DNA of 20,000 nucleotides from Prorocentrum cordatum (Eukaryota > Sar > Dinophyceae > Prorocentrales > Prorocentraceae). Positions 6,946 through 14,850 of the stretch are shown piece after piece. Under the pieces are notes generated by a model. The model was not told the DNA's origin, did no database searches, and saw only the letters and a list, made by a program, of their open reading frames with translations. The stretch's first letter is position 1. Each line of letters begins with the position of its first letter. The stretch is taken from contig CAUYUJ010000670.1 of the NCBI GenBank assembly GCA_963575745.1, positions 45,001-65,000 on the forward strand. Reading direction: 5' to 3'. A program made the position numbers and the translations under genes.

Positions 6946-7380
6946 GTGGAGGACGAGGAGGTATCAGGAGGAGGGAGGGGAAAAAAGGGGGGACGAGGAA
7001 TGGAAAGGAGGAGGCGGAGAACGAGGAGGAGGAGGAAGAGGAGGGAGGAGGAGGAGTTCTATTGGGACTTGGGGGAGAGCCAGAGAGGTCCCGAGCGGCC
7101 TGGCTCCGAGCGCCAGGCCTTCCGCGCCAACCAGCCGGCGCCGCTCCTCAAGTGGCAAATGAAGAGTTCCGACGAGGCGGCCGCGCGGACCCCTGCCTTC
7201 TCTGGGCCTCAGGGCCTAGCTCTTGTCAGTTTTCGGACTCCTGGGCACTCCCTGGGCTCCGGGATGGGAACAGGGCCGCTCCGGATTGAGAGCTGGTCCC
7301 AGGGGAAGGCCCAGCGGTCCAGGACCCGTGTCCCTCAAGGCCCGTCCGGCGCCGCCTTTGGCGCGCTCGGCGGCGCTTGA
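6946..7380 (+). CDS. Exon-like ORF, unknown protein
   Basis: The first third is purine-repeat DNA (Glu/Arg/Gly-rich) and is probably not coding or is a charged linker. From about 7060 the frame becomes protein-like: EFYWDLGESQRGPERPGSE, then RQAFRANQPAPLLKWQMKSS with G/C-ending codons, then a Gly/Ser/Pro-rich tail to a TGA at 7378-7380. No ATG lies close to the convincing part, so it would be an internal or terminal exon. No domain, signal peptide or transmembrane segment is seen. The tail could be untranslated DNA that happens to be open. Two further frames overlap it on the + strand, so confidence is low. Confidence 0.25.
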   Translation: MEDEEVSGGGRGKKGGRGMERRRRRTRRRRKRREEEEFYWDLGESQRGPERPGSERQAFRANQPAPLLKWQMKSSDEAAARTPAFSGPQGLALVSFRTPGHSLGSGMGTGPLRIESWSQGKAQRSRTRVPQGPSGAAFGALGGA

Positions 7381-7765
7381 GAGAGGTTGGTAGGGCTCCA
7401 CTTACCGACGCTGCTGGGCGAAAGTCCAACCAACGGTTTCCCGTGCTATTCGGGGGGACGCACGCGCTCACCTCCAACTGGCGTTGGATGTTTTGTGCCA
7501 GAGCCACGACACATCACTTTGATATGATAGCACGATGTGACTATAACATCATGTTGGCAGCAGCAATGCACACACTCATTAGGACGTTGCCCTCATCAAG
7601 GTCCCACCCTAACAAACCACACTCATCCATAACACAAGCATCCATAACACAACACACTGCGAGGAAGTATCGGGCGGGAGCCGTTGTTATTGTACTCGAT
7701 GAGGTCCTCTTGTGTATCGAGTCTTGGGGCCCCAGAAGTCTACGCCAGAGATGTTGTATATAGGT
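7381..7765. other. No supported gene; lower-GC flank of the leader relict
   Basis: AT-richer than its surroundings, with short direct repeats (ATCCATAACACAA twice at about 7625-7651). No protein or RNA gene recognised. Confidence 0.4.
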
Positions 7766-7787
7766 TCCGTAGCCATTTGAATTCAAG
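7766..7787 (+). other. Relict dinoflagellate spliced leader
   Basis: The first 13 bases, TCCGTAGCCATTT, are identical to the 5' part of the 22-nt dinoflagellate spliced leader, and the last five, TCAAG, equal its 3' end. Only the four bases at 7779-7782 (GAAT instead of TGGC) differ and the total length is the same. It is not a leader RNA gene: after TCAAG comes CAGGGA, not a GT splice donor. In dinoflagellates such copies mark mRNAs that were trans-spliced, reverse-transcribed and reinserted. The open frame that follows supports this. Confidence 0.7.
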
Positions 7788-8179
7788 CAGGGACGTCGAT
7801 TCTTTGGATATATGAGGAGCCCCATGAGCCCACTGCGGCTGACAGTGATTCATTCGATGGCGACCAGAGGAATACTCGACTAAGCGGCTCACGCTCTGGC
7901 CGCCTACACGAGGAGTTGGAATACATAGGCTTGGTCACTATGTATATGAAATGTGCGACTGCGGCTGTCGCAGGCTTCACGGTTGTTGAGCGTATGCAGG
8001 GACAGTGCGATGATGTGGTTTTGATTTATGTTGGAATCGGTGTGTGGGAGATACTGTCAGCCAGCGATGTTGCGGACAACGCTGGCAAGTTCAACGCTTT
8101 GCCTCGGTTCACGGATTTTATCAGCGCTTCGTTTCGCATGCCATCGCGAATGTTTGGGGCGCTGTGGGCTATCAACTAA
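7781..8179 (+). CDS. Candidate retroposed gene after the leader relict
   Basis: A 132-codon frame is open from inside the leader relict (TGA at 7778-7780 just before) to TAA at 8177-8179. It reads with an acidic N-terminal part (EEPHEPTAADSDSFDGDQ), then an Arg/Ser stretch, a moderately hydrophobic middle (YIGLVTMYMKCATAAVAGFT and DDVVLIYVGIGVWEIL), and LPRFTDFISASFRMPSRMFG. The first in-frame ATG is at 7823 or, without leader support, 7940. I recognise no family. A second + frame (around 8104-8250: GFYQRFVSHAIANVWGAVG, then a hydrophobic run) also looks protein-like, so a frame change near 8100-8170 is possible and the copy may be decayed. No poly-A tract is seen downstream. Confidence 0.4.
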   Translation: MQAGTSILWIYEEPHEPTAADSDSFDGDQRNTRLSGSRSGRLHEELEYIGLVTMYMKCATAAVAGFTVVERMQGQCDDVVLIYVGIGVWEILSASDVADNAGKFNALPRFTDFISASFRMPSRMFGALWAIN

Positions 8180-8336
8180 CGGATGTGGCTTGCTTTTACA
8201 TGAAGTGCGTGTACCCGACGGTTGTGTTGTTATGTGTCGCGTTTTCCCCGCATCCAAAGTGGGGTTCGTGTTTTCTCTGGACACCCCGCGCAGGAACCTC
8301 CTCACCTCACCCCGTCTCCTCTTCTGTCTTCGTGCG

Positions 8337-8546
8337 CTCACTCACTCACTCACTCACTAGCTCACTCACTTAGTCACTCAGTCACCCACTCACTCATTCA
8401 CTCACTCACTGACTCATCAGCACTCACTCACTCACACGCTCATGAACTCACATATGATGATGATGATGATGATTGTGCGCGTGAGAGAGTGTGATGATCA
8501 TCATCATCACCAATCAGTCAGTCACTCACTCACTCACTCACTCGCC
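8337..8546. repeat. (CACT)n microsatellite with embedded GAT/ATC hairpin
   Basis: CACT units run from 8337 to about 8440 and again from about 8517 to 8546. Between them lie ATG/GAT repeats (8454-8473) and their inverse GATGATCATCATCATCA (8493-8509), able to pair across about 20 bases. Confidence 0.93.
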
Positions 8547-8559
8547 TTGGGCTTCGTCT

Positions 8560-8861
8560 GTGAGTGAATTGCGAGGAAGTCTCAAGCGGGAACCCCCTCC
8601 CTATGGGGCCCGCGGATCATGTTACTAATCCGAGCGGGTCATCCAATTCCTGCAACTGTCGCCACGTTTGGGCTCTCGCGCTGCCAGAACGCCATTCCCA
8701 GGCCACATTTGTGAGTGAATTGCGAGGGGATCTCAAGCGGGAGCTCCCTCCCTGTGGGGCCCGCGGGTCATGTTATTAATCCGAGCGGGTCAATCAATTC
8801 TTGTAGCTGGTGCCATTTTTGGGTTCTCGGGCTGCCAGAACGCCATTCCCAGGCCACATTT
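8560..8861 (+). repeat. Tandem duplication, 151-bp period
   Basis: Copy 1 begins at 8560 and copy 2 at 8711, both with GTGAGTGAATTGCGAGG, then TCTCAAGCGGGA, GGGGCCCGCGG, TCATGTTA, AATCCGAGCGGGTCA and ending CCAGAACGCCATTCCCAGG plus CCACATTT. A few substitutions separate them. Both are open in the same frame, so short ORFs here are repeat products. Confidence 0.92.
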
Positions 8862-9020
8862 GAATGCCCGGAGCCTTTTGTATGCCATTTCGTGTTTTTC
8901 GTGGTCCCAGAACACCACTCCCGGGCCACATTTTGAATGCCCGGAGCCACCTGTAGGCCACTTCGTGTTCTTCGTGTTCCCAGAACACCACTCCCGGGCC
9001 ACTTTCTAAATGTCCGGAGC
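8861..9020 (+). repeat. 73-bp tandem repeat sharing the end of the 151-bp unit
   Basis: TGAATGCCCGGAGCC at 8861 recurs at 8934, and as TAAATGTCCGGAGCC near 9007. The units end CCAGAACACCACTCCCGGG plus CCACATTT or CCACTTTC, the same 3' module as the 151-bp units, so the module occurs four times between 8684 and 9006. Confidence 0.85.
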
Positions 9021-9300
9021 CAAAACATCATAGTGGCTCTTTCTTTGGAGACGAAAAGGGTCGCGCGCCGAAATCCATTCCAGACGAAATTGAGGTTTTT
9101 CCTAAAGTTTCAGTGTGCAGGCGCGCCCTGCCGCGCGGTGGTTTGCAGGCGCACCTTAGAGCGTGCTGACGCATAATGCAAGGCATTCGTATTGCACGTT
9201 GGGCATGCTATCGCGTGCAAATCACGCATGGCTTGAGCTACTTCGCAGACGCTTTCTGGCGAGGGGTTTCGAGGGCCCTCTCAGGGCCCGTTGGGGTCGC
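9021..9300. other. No supported gene
   Basis: Spacer between the tandem repeats and the 12-bp inverted array. A small GGGCCCTCTCAGGGCCC hairpin lies near 9271-9288. Nothing else recognised. Confidence 0.4.
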
Positions 9301-9973
9301 CGAGTGCCGAGAGCTCCCGGCAACCATTGCCGACTGTTGGCAAAGGCAACGTCGCCGAAATGGCAGCCGACAGAGCCCTCGAAAGGGCCGCCGGGATTGC
9401 CGCGGAAGGGGCCGCCGAAAGAGCCGTCGGGAGGGCCGCCCGAATTGCTGCCGAAATTGCCGCCGAAATTGCCACCGAAATCGCGGCCGAAATTGCCGCC
9501 GAAATTGCCGCCGAAATTGCCGCCGAAATTTCCGCCGAAATTCCAGATGGCTCCGCCGAAAAGAAGCCGAATTTGACTATGGCTGTGACTCTATGCCTGT
9601 GTCTGCGGCGTCATCGTGCTTACTGGAACAGCGATTTCGCATGCGACGGGGCAGTGACAATTTCGGCGGCTGAATTTCGGCGGCGATTTCGGCGGCTGAA
9701 TTCCGGCGGCTATTTTGGCGGAGTTCGCAATTATTTCGGCGGCAATTTCGGCGGTGATTTCGGCCGCGAGTTCGGTAGCAATTTCGGCGGCAATTTCGGC
9801 GGCAATTTCGGCGGCGATTTCGGCGGCAATTTTGGCGGCAATTTCGGCGGGGATTTCGGCGACGATTTGGGCTGCCCTTTCGGCGGCCCTCCTTGCGGCC
9901 CTTTCAAAGACCATTTCGGCGGTTTTGCTTTTGACAGCTGCCGACGAATGCTGCTGGGAGCTCGCAGCGCTCA
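9301..9973. repeat. Large inverted repeat built of a 12-bp unit (GCCGCCGAAATT)
   Basis: The left half (9301-9545) carries GCCGCCGAAATT units, most regular at 9437-9543. The right half (9657-9973) carries the complement AATTTCGGCGGC, most regular at 9658-9865. Homology extends outward: GAGCTCCC at 9311-9318 pairs with GGGAGCTC at 9956-9963, and GCCGAAATGG plus GAAAGGGCCGC segments also mirror. The centre (9546-9656) is unique. Because 12 is a multiple of 3, the left half encodes Ala-Ala-Glu-Ile repeats and the right half Asn-Phe-Gly-Gly repeats in one 241-codon + frame (9291-10016), and a 130-codon minus frame reads AAEI again. I treat these as repeat products. A repetitive real protein cannot be excluded. 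Confidence 0.85.
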
Positions 9974-10252
9974 GCTGCGGCAAAGAGTCGATGTGCGGCG
10001 ACGCAGGCTCACCTGACCTCAGCCCGACGATGATTGTAGCATGTGTTATCTTGTGGTTTTGGCGTTGATGATGGCGACGGCCGCGGTAGCGTTTGGTTCA
10101 ACATGGATGCTCGTCAGGGGGCATTGCATGCAGGCTGGCCTACGCGCCCAGCACTGCATGCTTTCAAACAAGAAAAATTTGCCGCGCAACTCCTTCGGAA
10201 TTCGGCGGCTATTTGGGGGGCCATGGTGGCTCCAAAGGGTTGTCCTCGGTGA

Positions 10253-10850
10253 AAAACAGGAGGGCGACGTCGGGGGCAACGTGGGGAGCGGGGGGGGGGC
10301 CCGCGCCAGGGCGAGAAGAACTATACGCAGAAGGGACAGCCAGGACGCCTCACCAACCACGAGGACGACGGTGAGGGCTTTCTTCAGATTCGCCCAGAGG
10401 GTTCTCATGTGGGGTCTTTCCGTCGGAGTATTTTTTGCGACAAGCTGGTTCGCAACCTAATTGATGGTGGAACGGCTTCCTTGAGGAAAATATTGAGCAC
10501 GTGGGCTGATCATGTCGCGCATCGCCCGTTGGCGTGGACATGCCAGGAAATATACGTTGGAACAGAGTTTGCCACATTGATCGTTCCAGGCCGGCCCTAC
10601 TTGACATTGGTTTCCCTCGCGCCTGTCATCAGCATCAAGAAACATTCTCTCTTGATGGGCCCTGCTATGTCAACCGCGAAGAAGCACGTGGATGCCATGC
10701 GTGATTTCTCTTCGGCCGTTGTGCGCATATCAACTGGTGATGGCGAGCAAGAACATGCTGTTGGCCCGAGGGGTGCTCGACGTGGATTGGAATCACTCCC
10801 AGTGGAGTTCATCATCGATTACCTCGATGCGACACGATACTTGAAAAGGT
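10253..10850 (+). pseudogene. N-terminal block of the broken family member
   Basis: This is frame 2, open after TGA 10250-10252. It begins Lys/Arg/Gly-rich, with a G-run at 10290-10299, then reads QGEKNYTQKGQPGRLTNHED, HVGSFRRSIFCDKLVRNL, LRKILSTWADHVAHRP, a hydrophobic ATLIVPGRPYLTLVSLAPVI, and AMSTAKKHVDAMRDFSS, ending EFIIDYLDATRYLK. The same frame is also open upstream of the TGA, from ATG 10103 (MDARQGALHAGW and FKQEKFAAQLLRNSAAIWG), so the true start may be there. At about 10850 one extra T in GGTTTA moves the reading to frame 0 (continuing LRLADTCKKAWAKALARHNQ). Confidence 0.6.
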
Positions 10851-11908
10851 TTACGATTGGCTGACACATGCAAGAAGGCCTGGGCGAAGGCGCTGGCTCG
10901 GCACAATCAGTCTTCGGGCGACGAATTGGTCAGGCATTACGTGCCCATCAGTTATGGCGTCTTGAGACGTTGTCGTTGGAGGCTCGATGTTGTTTGTATG
11001 CTGTCGTTGCGACGCTGCGTTCAAACCAATGTGAGCCTGGCGCGCTTTTATCCGCACACTGACGGGTCACCCCAATGGAGGGGAGTAGAGCTTTCCGCCA
11101 CCTTGGTTGTTTGTGTCGGTAGACAGTCGGGCGAACGGATTTGTTATCGGCACCTCGTGCCCATTCTGCGCATGGGTGGTCAACGCCTCAGTTTGCACGG
11201 GAAGCTGCGCGGTTTGCGATGGAAGTTTGTGCTGTGTGTCGGGCCGCCGTTTGTATCGTTCAGGCAGGTGTTGGCATGGGTTGCATCGGTGGCGTCGGAT
11301 ATCGGCACTGAGAGGTTGTTCGGTAATGCAGAATACATCTTGCCATTATTCTGCAAACGAGTGGGCGCGGCAATACCGCCGGGCGCGCCCATGCAGACGC
11401 GCTTGTTGCCGTGCGCCGTGCAAGCACCAGGTTGGATGCACATATTCGACGCTCTCATTCGGGGGGCTTTGTGGAGCGTGGGCTGGTTCCCGCCTTGTTG
11501 GGCGGCATCAAAGCTGCGCTCGCACTCCCGTGGCAGTGCAGCGTCGAGTTCGCCAGGGGCTTCAGGGGGGCCGGTTTTCTAGCCGTCGCTGAGATCGCGC
11601 AAGCATTGCCTTTGCCGCGCTTTGCGCAGTGGCGGCGAGGTGCGCTCCACAACGCGCGCAGATCGATTAAGGGTGTCATCGGCATTTTGCAAAGACATTG
11701 GGGGCGCATGACATTTCTCAAGAAAGTCAGGGACACTTCGTTGATCCGGAAGCTTCTGAAGGCGATTGATGACCAACGCTGGGTGGATCTTTTCGCTTCG
11801 TGGCTCGTGGAATGGCTCGCTCATTTGCAGTCGTGGGGCGGAAGTTGCATCTGTCACCAGGCCGACTGCGAGGTTGGGAACCCAGCGGGGTGCAAGAAAC
11901 AGGGTTGA
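10851..11908 (+). pseudogene. Core block with D-SPQ, SD-GTE and W-H-D motifs
   Basis: Frame 0 reads from about 10851 to 11495: YPHTDGSPQWRGVELSATLV (Asp codon at 11061), then a run of about 75 residues, VASVASDIGTERLFG (Asp codon at 11298), and APGWMHIFDALIRGALW (Trp codon at 11433). A one-base loss near 11490-11500 moves it to frame 2, which reads LLGGIKAAL, LPRFAQWRRGALHNARRS, RWVDLFASWLVEWLAHLQSW and GGSCICHQADC before TGA 11906-11908. Spaced acidic residues in conserved short motifs recall, by inference only, the metal-binding Asp/Glu of RNase H-fold transposases. No named domain is recognised. Confidence 0.6.
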
Positions 11909-12420
11909 CTTTTTCTTTGCGCCGGCGATAAGGCTCAATGTGCGTTGCAGGACCGCTCGTGCTGCCGCTGCCAAGACGCACGCGTTGTCGTTCGCCTGTG
12001 TCTTTCCCCCCTTTCATCCCGCTTGTGCTTCTCATCGCATTCCGCCCCGTTTCCCTTGAGCATCTTTTTCCTTTCTATACCCCGCGCAGCGTTCGTTTTC
12101 ATCGTCGCCCGGGGGAGGGGGCCAGGGCGCCCAATGCCGTTGACTTCGTAGATTTGTCAATCGAGCAGCGCCGGCGCGATCAAAAACAGCGCTGCAACCT
12201 GCTCTGACAAAGGAAGGGGTCGCAGAAGAAACCTCGGAGTAGGCGCGCGATCTTGGGGTCGGCCAGGGCGCAGTTTCCAATCGGGTTCAGCAGAACCACA
12301 AAACCAGAGGGGCGTGGTTTCGAATGCCACATGCCCAGCGCGTTTTTATCGGCATGCGCGGGCAGTCGCGATTGTAGCAGCACGTCCCAGGAGGCAGCTA
12401 AGGAGGCTGAGGCATGGGCG
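11909..12420. other. Unresolved gap inside the broken gene
   Basis: Between the CICHQADC block and the next convincing block no + frame reads clearly. Pyrimidine-rich DNA (about 11995-12095) looks intron-like or inserted. On the minus strand 12400-12180 reads as a coherent peptide (around LLQSRLPAHADKNALGMWHS and FVVLLNPIGNCALADPKIAR) to a stop, possibly a foreign fragment inserted in reverse. Not recognised. Confidence 0.35.
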
Positions 12421-13862
12421 GCGTCCACTTTCGGGGGGGGGGTCATTCTGTGCTCGCGTGGGATCTGTTCGCACGGTCCGCGCGCTCGGGCTCGGGAAGC
12501 TCGCGTGCACGAATGCGGTGCCGCAGTTGTTCTCTCGCCTTGGGGGGCCCAGGGTCTATGCGTTCGCTTTGAAACGGTTCGAATCGACAGATCGTGCGCT
12601 CCACCGCCCTCTATCCTTGAAGTTCTTGGGGCCCGACTCGCCACTTCGAGGTGCAGTGCTGGCGCCGCCGAATGCTGGGTGCCCTCTGCCTGATGATCTG
12701 CGCGTCGAAGTAGAAGCGGTTGTAGATATCCCATTCGACGATCACGTATCGGAGTTCCCCCACGCAGTTGCCAAGCGAGTGTTGGAAGCATCTCGATGCG
12801 CCAGGTGGCCCTGGGCCGCGTCGCTCCTTCGCACGGGGCACACTCTGAAGATGGTGGACCAGATGGCAGAGCAGACGGGCTTCAAGTTGCAGAGATGTTG
12901 CAATAACTGAACATCAATCATTAACTTCAGGGCGCCAGACCGTCGGGTCAAACAAGGAGCTGAACCAGTGTTGGATATCGTATACAGCGCGAACTTGCAC
13001 CCGACGTTCGTCAATCATGGAAGCGAGGCAGACGTTGCCGACGACCCCAACGTTTACGACGACCCCGGCGCGGATGGCGACGGTGGCAGGCGACCTCCTC
13101 CTCCAATTGGGTCCATGAGTTTAGATGGGGATGCAGCCGTTGATGCTGCAACTCTCCGAGACAGAAAGCTCATGGCAGAGCTTGTTCAGTCAACCGTGGC
13201 CCCGTGCACTTGCATCGCCGCCCCGAACAAATCCAGCGCTGAAGAAGCATGGCACGGATTCCAAATGTTGGCAGCGCAATCCAGAGATATTCTCGCGAAG
13301 ACCATTGCGACGCCACCGATCGTCACCGCCGCTTGGATGATAACGACAATGGCAATTCTCCGCGGGGCTGGTCTGCCGCGGCACGAAGTCCCAACTTCGA
13401 TCGATGTATTCCACGCGGGGGGCTCAAGGCATTGCAGTCTGCCTGCCCTTTTTGGAAATGGCTTGCCAGACAGGCGACATTTCACGCAGTGGAAGTCGAT
13501 GCCATCTCCAATTGACGGTTGCTTACGCTCGATAGAACCATCGAAGTTGGTCTGGGCAAAGTCGCTGTCCGATGCAAGAATTCTGGTTGCGTGCCTCCTT
13601 GATGAGTTGTCGGCCAACGGTTTCCGAGGGGTGGGGCGGCTTTTCCACGCCGAGGGGGGCGCACCACGAGTGCGACGCCGGGAAGGTGTTGTCGGAACGG
13701 CGCTGCCTTCAAGCTGTTTCGTGTCAGGCAGGTATTTTCAGGAAGGGTCAGCTGCGGTTCCGTAGAGGTCGACCCAAATCCTGTTATAAGTTTCTCATGT
13801 TTTCGAAAGCGGCAATTCCAGATCATGGCTGGCAAAGCGCCCCAGGAGGGGTTAAACGAGCT
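12421..13862 (+). pseudogene. C-terminal blocks of the broken family member
   Basis: After a G-run at about 12437-12446, where EAAKEAEAWAASTFGGG changes frame, frame 2 reads GKLACTNAVPQLFSRLGGP, ALHRPLSLKFLGPDSPLRG, LPDDLRVEVEAVVDIPFDDH and FPHAVAKRVLEASRCARWPW to TGA 12908. It continues in the same frame directly after that stop (INFRAPDRRVKQGAEPV, LDIVYSANLHPTFVNHG), then an Asp/Pro-rich linker and a helical region (RKLMAELVQSTVAPC, AWHGFQMLAAQSRDILAKT). Near 13655, in a G-run, the better reading moves to frame 0: HHECDAGKVLSERRCLQAVS, QAGIFRKGQLRFRRGRPKSC and KFLMFSKAAIPDHGWQS. The end is uncertain; frame 0 is open to 14111 but becomes Arg/Gly/Ala-rich after about 13860. Confidence 0.6.
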
Positions 13863-14482
13863 AGATCCAGATGCGGTGCCGAGTGGGCTGCTGCAGCAAG
13901 CTCCTTCTGGGCCTCAAGGCGGCGTTGGGCGTCGGGGCGCGAGCGTCTCTGGCGACGAGCGGGGGCGCGTCCAACGTGCCGGTGGCGACGAGGGCGCTTC
14001 TGGAGACGAGGGGGGGCTTTGGGGGGCGGCATGGGCCCGAACGTAATTTTACCACCACTGGGGAAACGATGCACGGGGGGGGGGATGGGCAAGCCACGGG
14101 CGGAAGATTAGATCACGTTCCCACTCAACATGGCATAAGTAGGTAGTATTTGCATGTTGCGTTGTCCAGCCCCGCCCCTCTTCTTAGCCCCCGACCACTT
14201 GGCGTCTCGGGAGTGTTGGCACGAGCGCCTCTGAGGTCTGCTTCTTCCTGCCTCTAATGATTCGGATCCTGAGTCGGTGGACGGCCCAGCTGACATGGCA
14301 GGTGCGCCCATTGTGCCAGCCGACATCTTGGGCTGCCCGATCAGGGAGGAGGCGCATTGGCTAGGGGGCAGGGGGCTCCGCGTCTTCTACCCAGCTCACG
14401 GGCATCTCTGCAATAAATACGGGGGCCTAAACTTAGATGTGCATGGATTCGGACCCCGCGCAGCTGAGATTTACCTGCTGAC
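13863..14482. other. No supported gene
   Basis: GC-rich, with a G-run element (GGGGGGGGGATGGGCAAG near 14074-14091) that resembles the TIR-element fragment at 3140. An open + frame from 14277 begins plausibly (ADMAGAPIVPADILGCP) but continues into low-complexity DNA. Confidence 0.35.
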
Positions 14483-14575
14483 ATGGCTGAGCAAGGCGCA
14501 AGGCATCCGGCGTGGAAGCCAACTGCTGACGACATGCGCGCGTACCTTGAGCAATCAGTATCAGAGACGGCTTGA
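14483..14575 (+). CDS. Short ORF or first exon, unknown
   Basis: ATG at 14483 opens a 30-codon frame reading MAEQGARHPAWKPTADDM then RAYLEQSVSETA before TGA. The composition is balanced and helix-like, unlike the low-complexity DNA after it. It overlaps, in a different phase, the longer open frame from 14277. It could be a genuine micro-protein, a first exon, or chance. No family recognised. Confidence 0.2.
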   Translation: MAEQGARHPAWKPTADDMRAYLEQSVSETA

Positions 14576-14850
14576 CATCACCACCTCCGCCACCACCGTT
14601 CTTGTCATCTTCGTCATCCTCATCATCACCATCCTCACCAACGCCATCCTCGCCACCGCCATCTTCATCATCGCCATCTCCGCCGCCTGCACATTGAGTC
14701 TCGCCGGAATGGCCGTCGCCGCCAGCATCGCCATCTCGCGCGTCCGATCGTCAGCGCCATCGCCGCCACGCCCAATGCACTCGCACTGGCGCGAATCGCC
14801 GCCACCATCGCCGTCAACAACGCAAACGTCGCCATCGCCACCCTGCCCCA
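14576..14850 (+). repeat. Degenerate ATC/GCC/TCA trinucleotide tract
   Basis: The + strand is a chain of CATC, CGCC, CACC and TCATC trinucleotides. In one frame it gives Ile/Ala/Thr/Val-rich peptides that imitate transmembrane helices, in another Ser/Pro, in reverse Met/Ala/Asp. The period-3 repeat explains all of these. Confidence 0.75.

Larger units (their letters stand above)
10103..13862 (+). pseudogene. Broken member of a dinoflagellate multicopy family of unknown function
   Basis: Protein-like sequence runs through about 3.7 kb but changes frame and is cut by stops. By window frame (start modulo 3): frame 2 from 10103 to about 10850, frame 0 to about 11495, frame 2 to 11908, unclear to about 12440, frame 2 to about 13655, frame 0 to about 13862. 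Three TGA codons fall inside frame-2 parts (10250, 11906, 12908). Block order, from memory, matches many long predicted proteins of dinoflagellate genomes that carry no functional name: an SPQWRG block, an SDxGTE block, a WGGSCxCH block, then a LKFLGPDSPLR block. No search was run. Frame changes often fall near G or T runs, so assembly error could explain some, but the stops favour a pseudogene. No introns are evident, consistent with retroposition or a DNA-level duplication. Confidence 0.65.

Noticed and set aside
7766-7787. Spliced-leader RNA gene
   Set aside because: No splice donor follows the leader and four bases differ; a relict is the better reading.
9291-10016. 241-codon frame with AAEI and NFGG repeats as a structural or FG-type protein
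   Set aside because: The peptide follows directly from a 12-bp DNA repeat in two orientations. Kept only as an observation.
12570-12590. tRNA T-arm-like GGTTCGAATC
   Set aside because: It lies inside a conserved coding block (ALKRFEST) and no acceptor, D or anticodon arms fit. A similar TTTCGAATGCCAC near 12318 also fails.
12180-12791. 203-codon minus-strand gene
   Set aside because: Its 5' two thirds overlap the better-supported + strand family blocks; only the 12180-12400 part is kept as an open question.
14577-14740. Apparent transmembrane segments (Ile/Val/Ala-rich)
   Set aside because: Product of a degenerate ATC/GCC trinucleotide tract; other frames give equally simple peptides.
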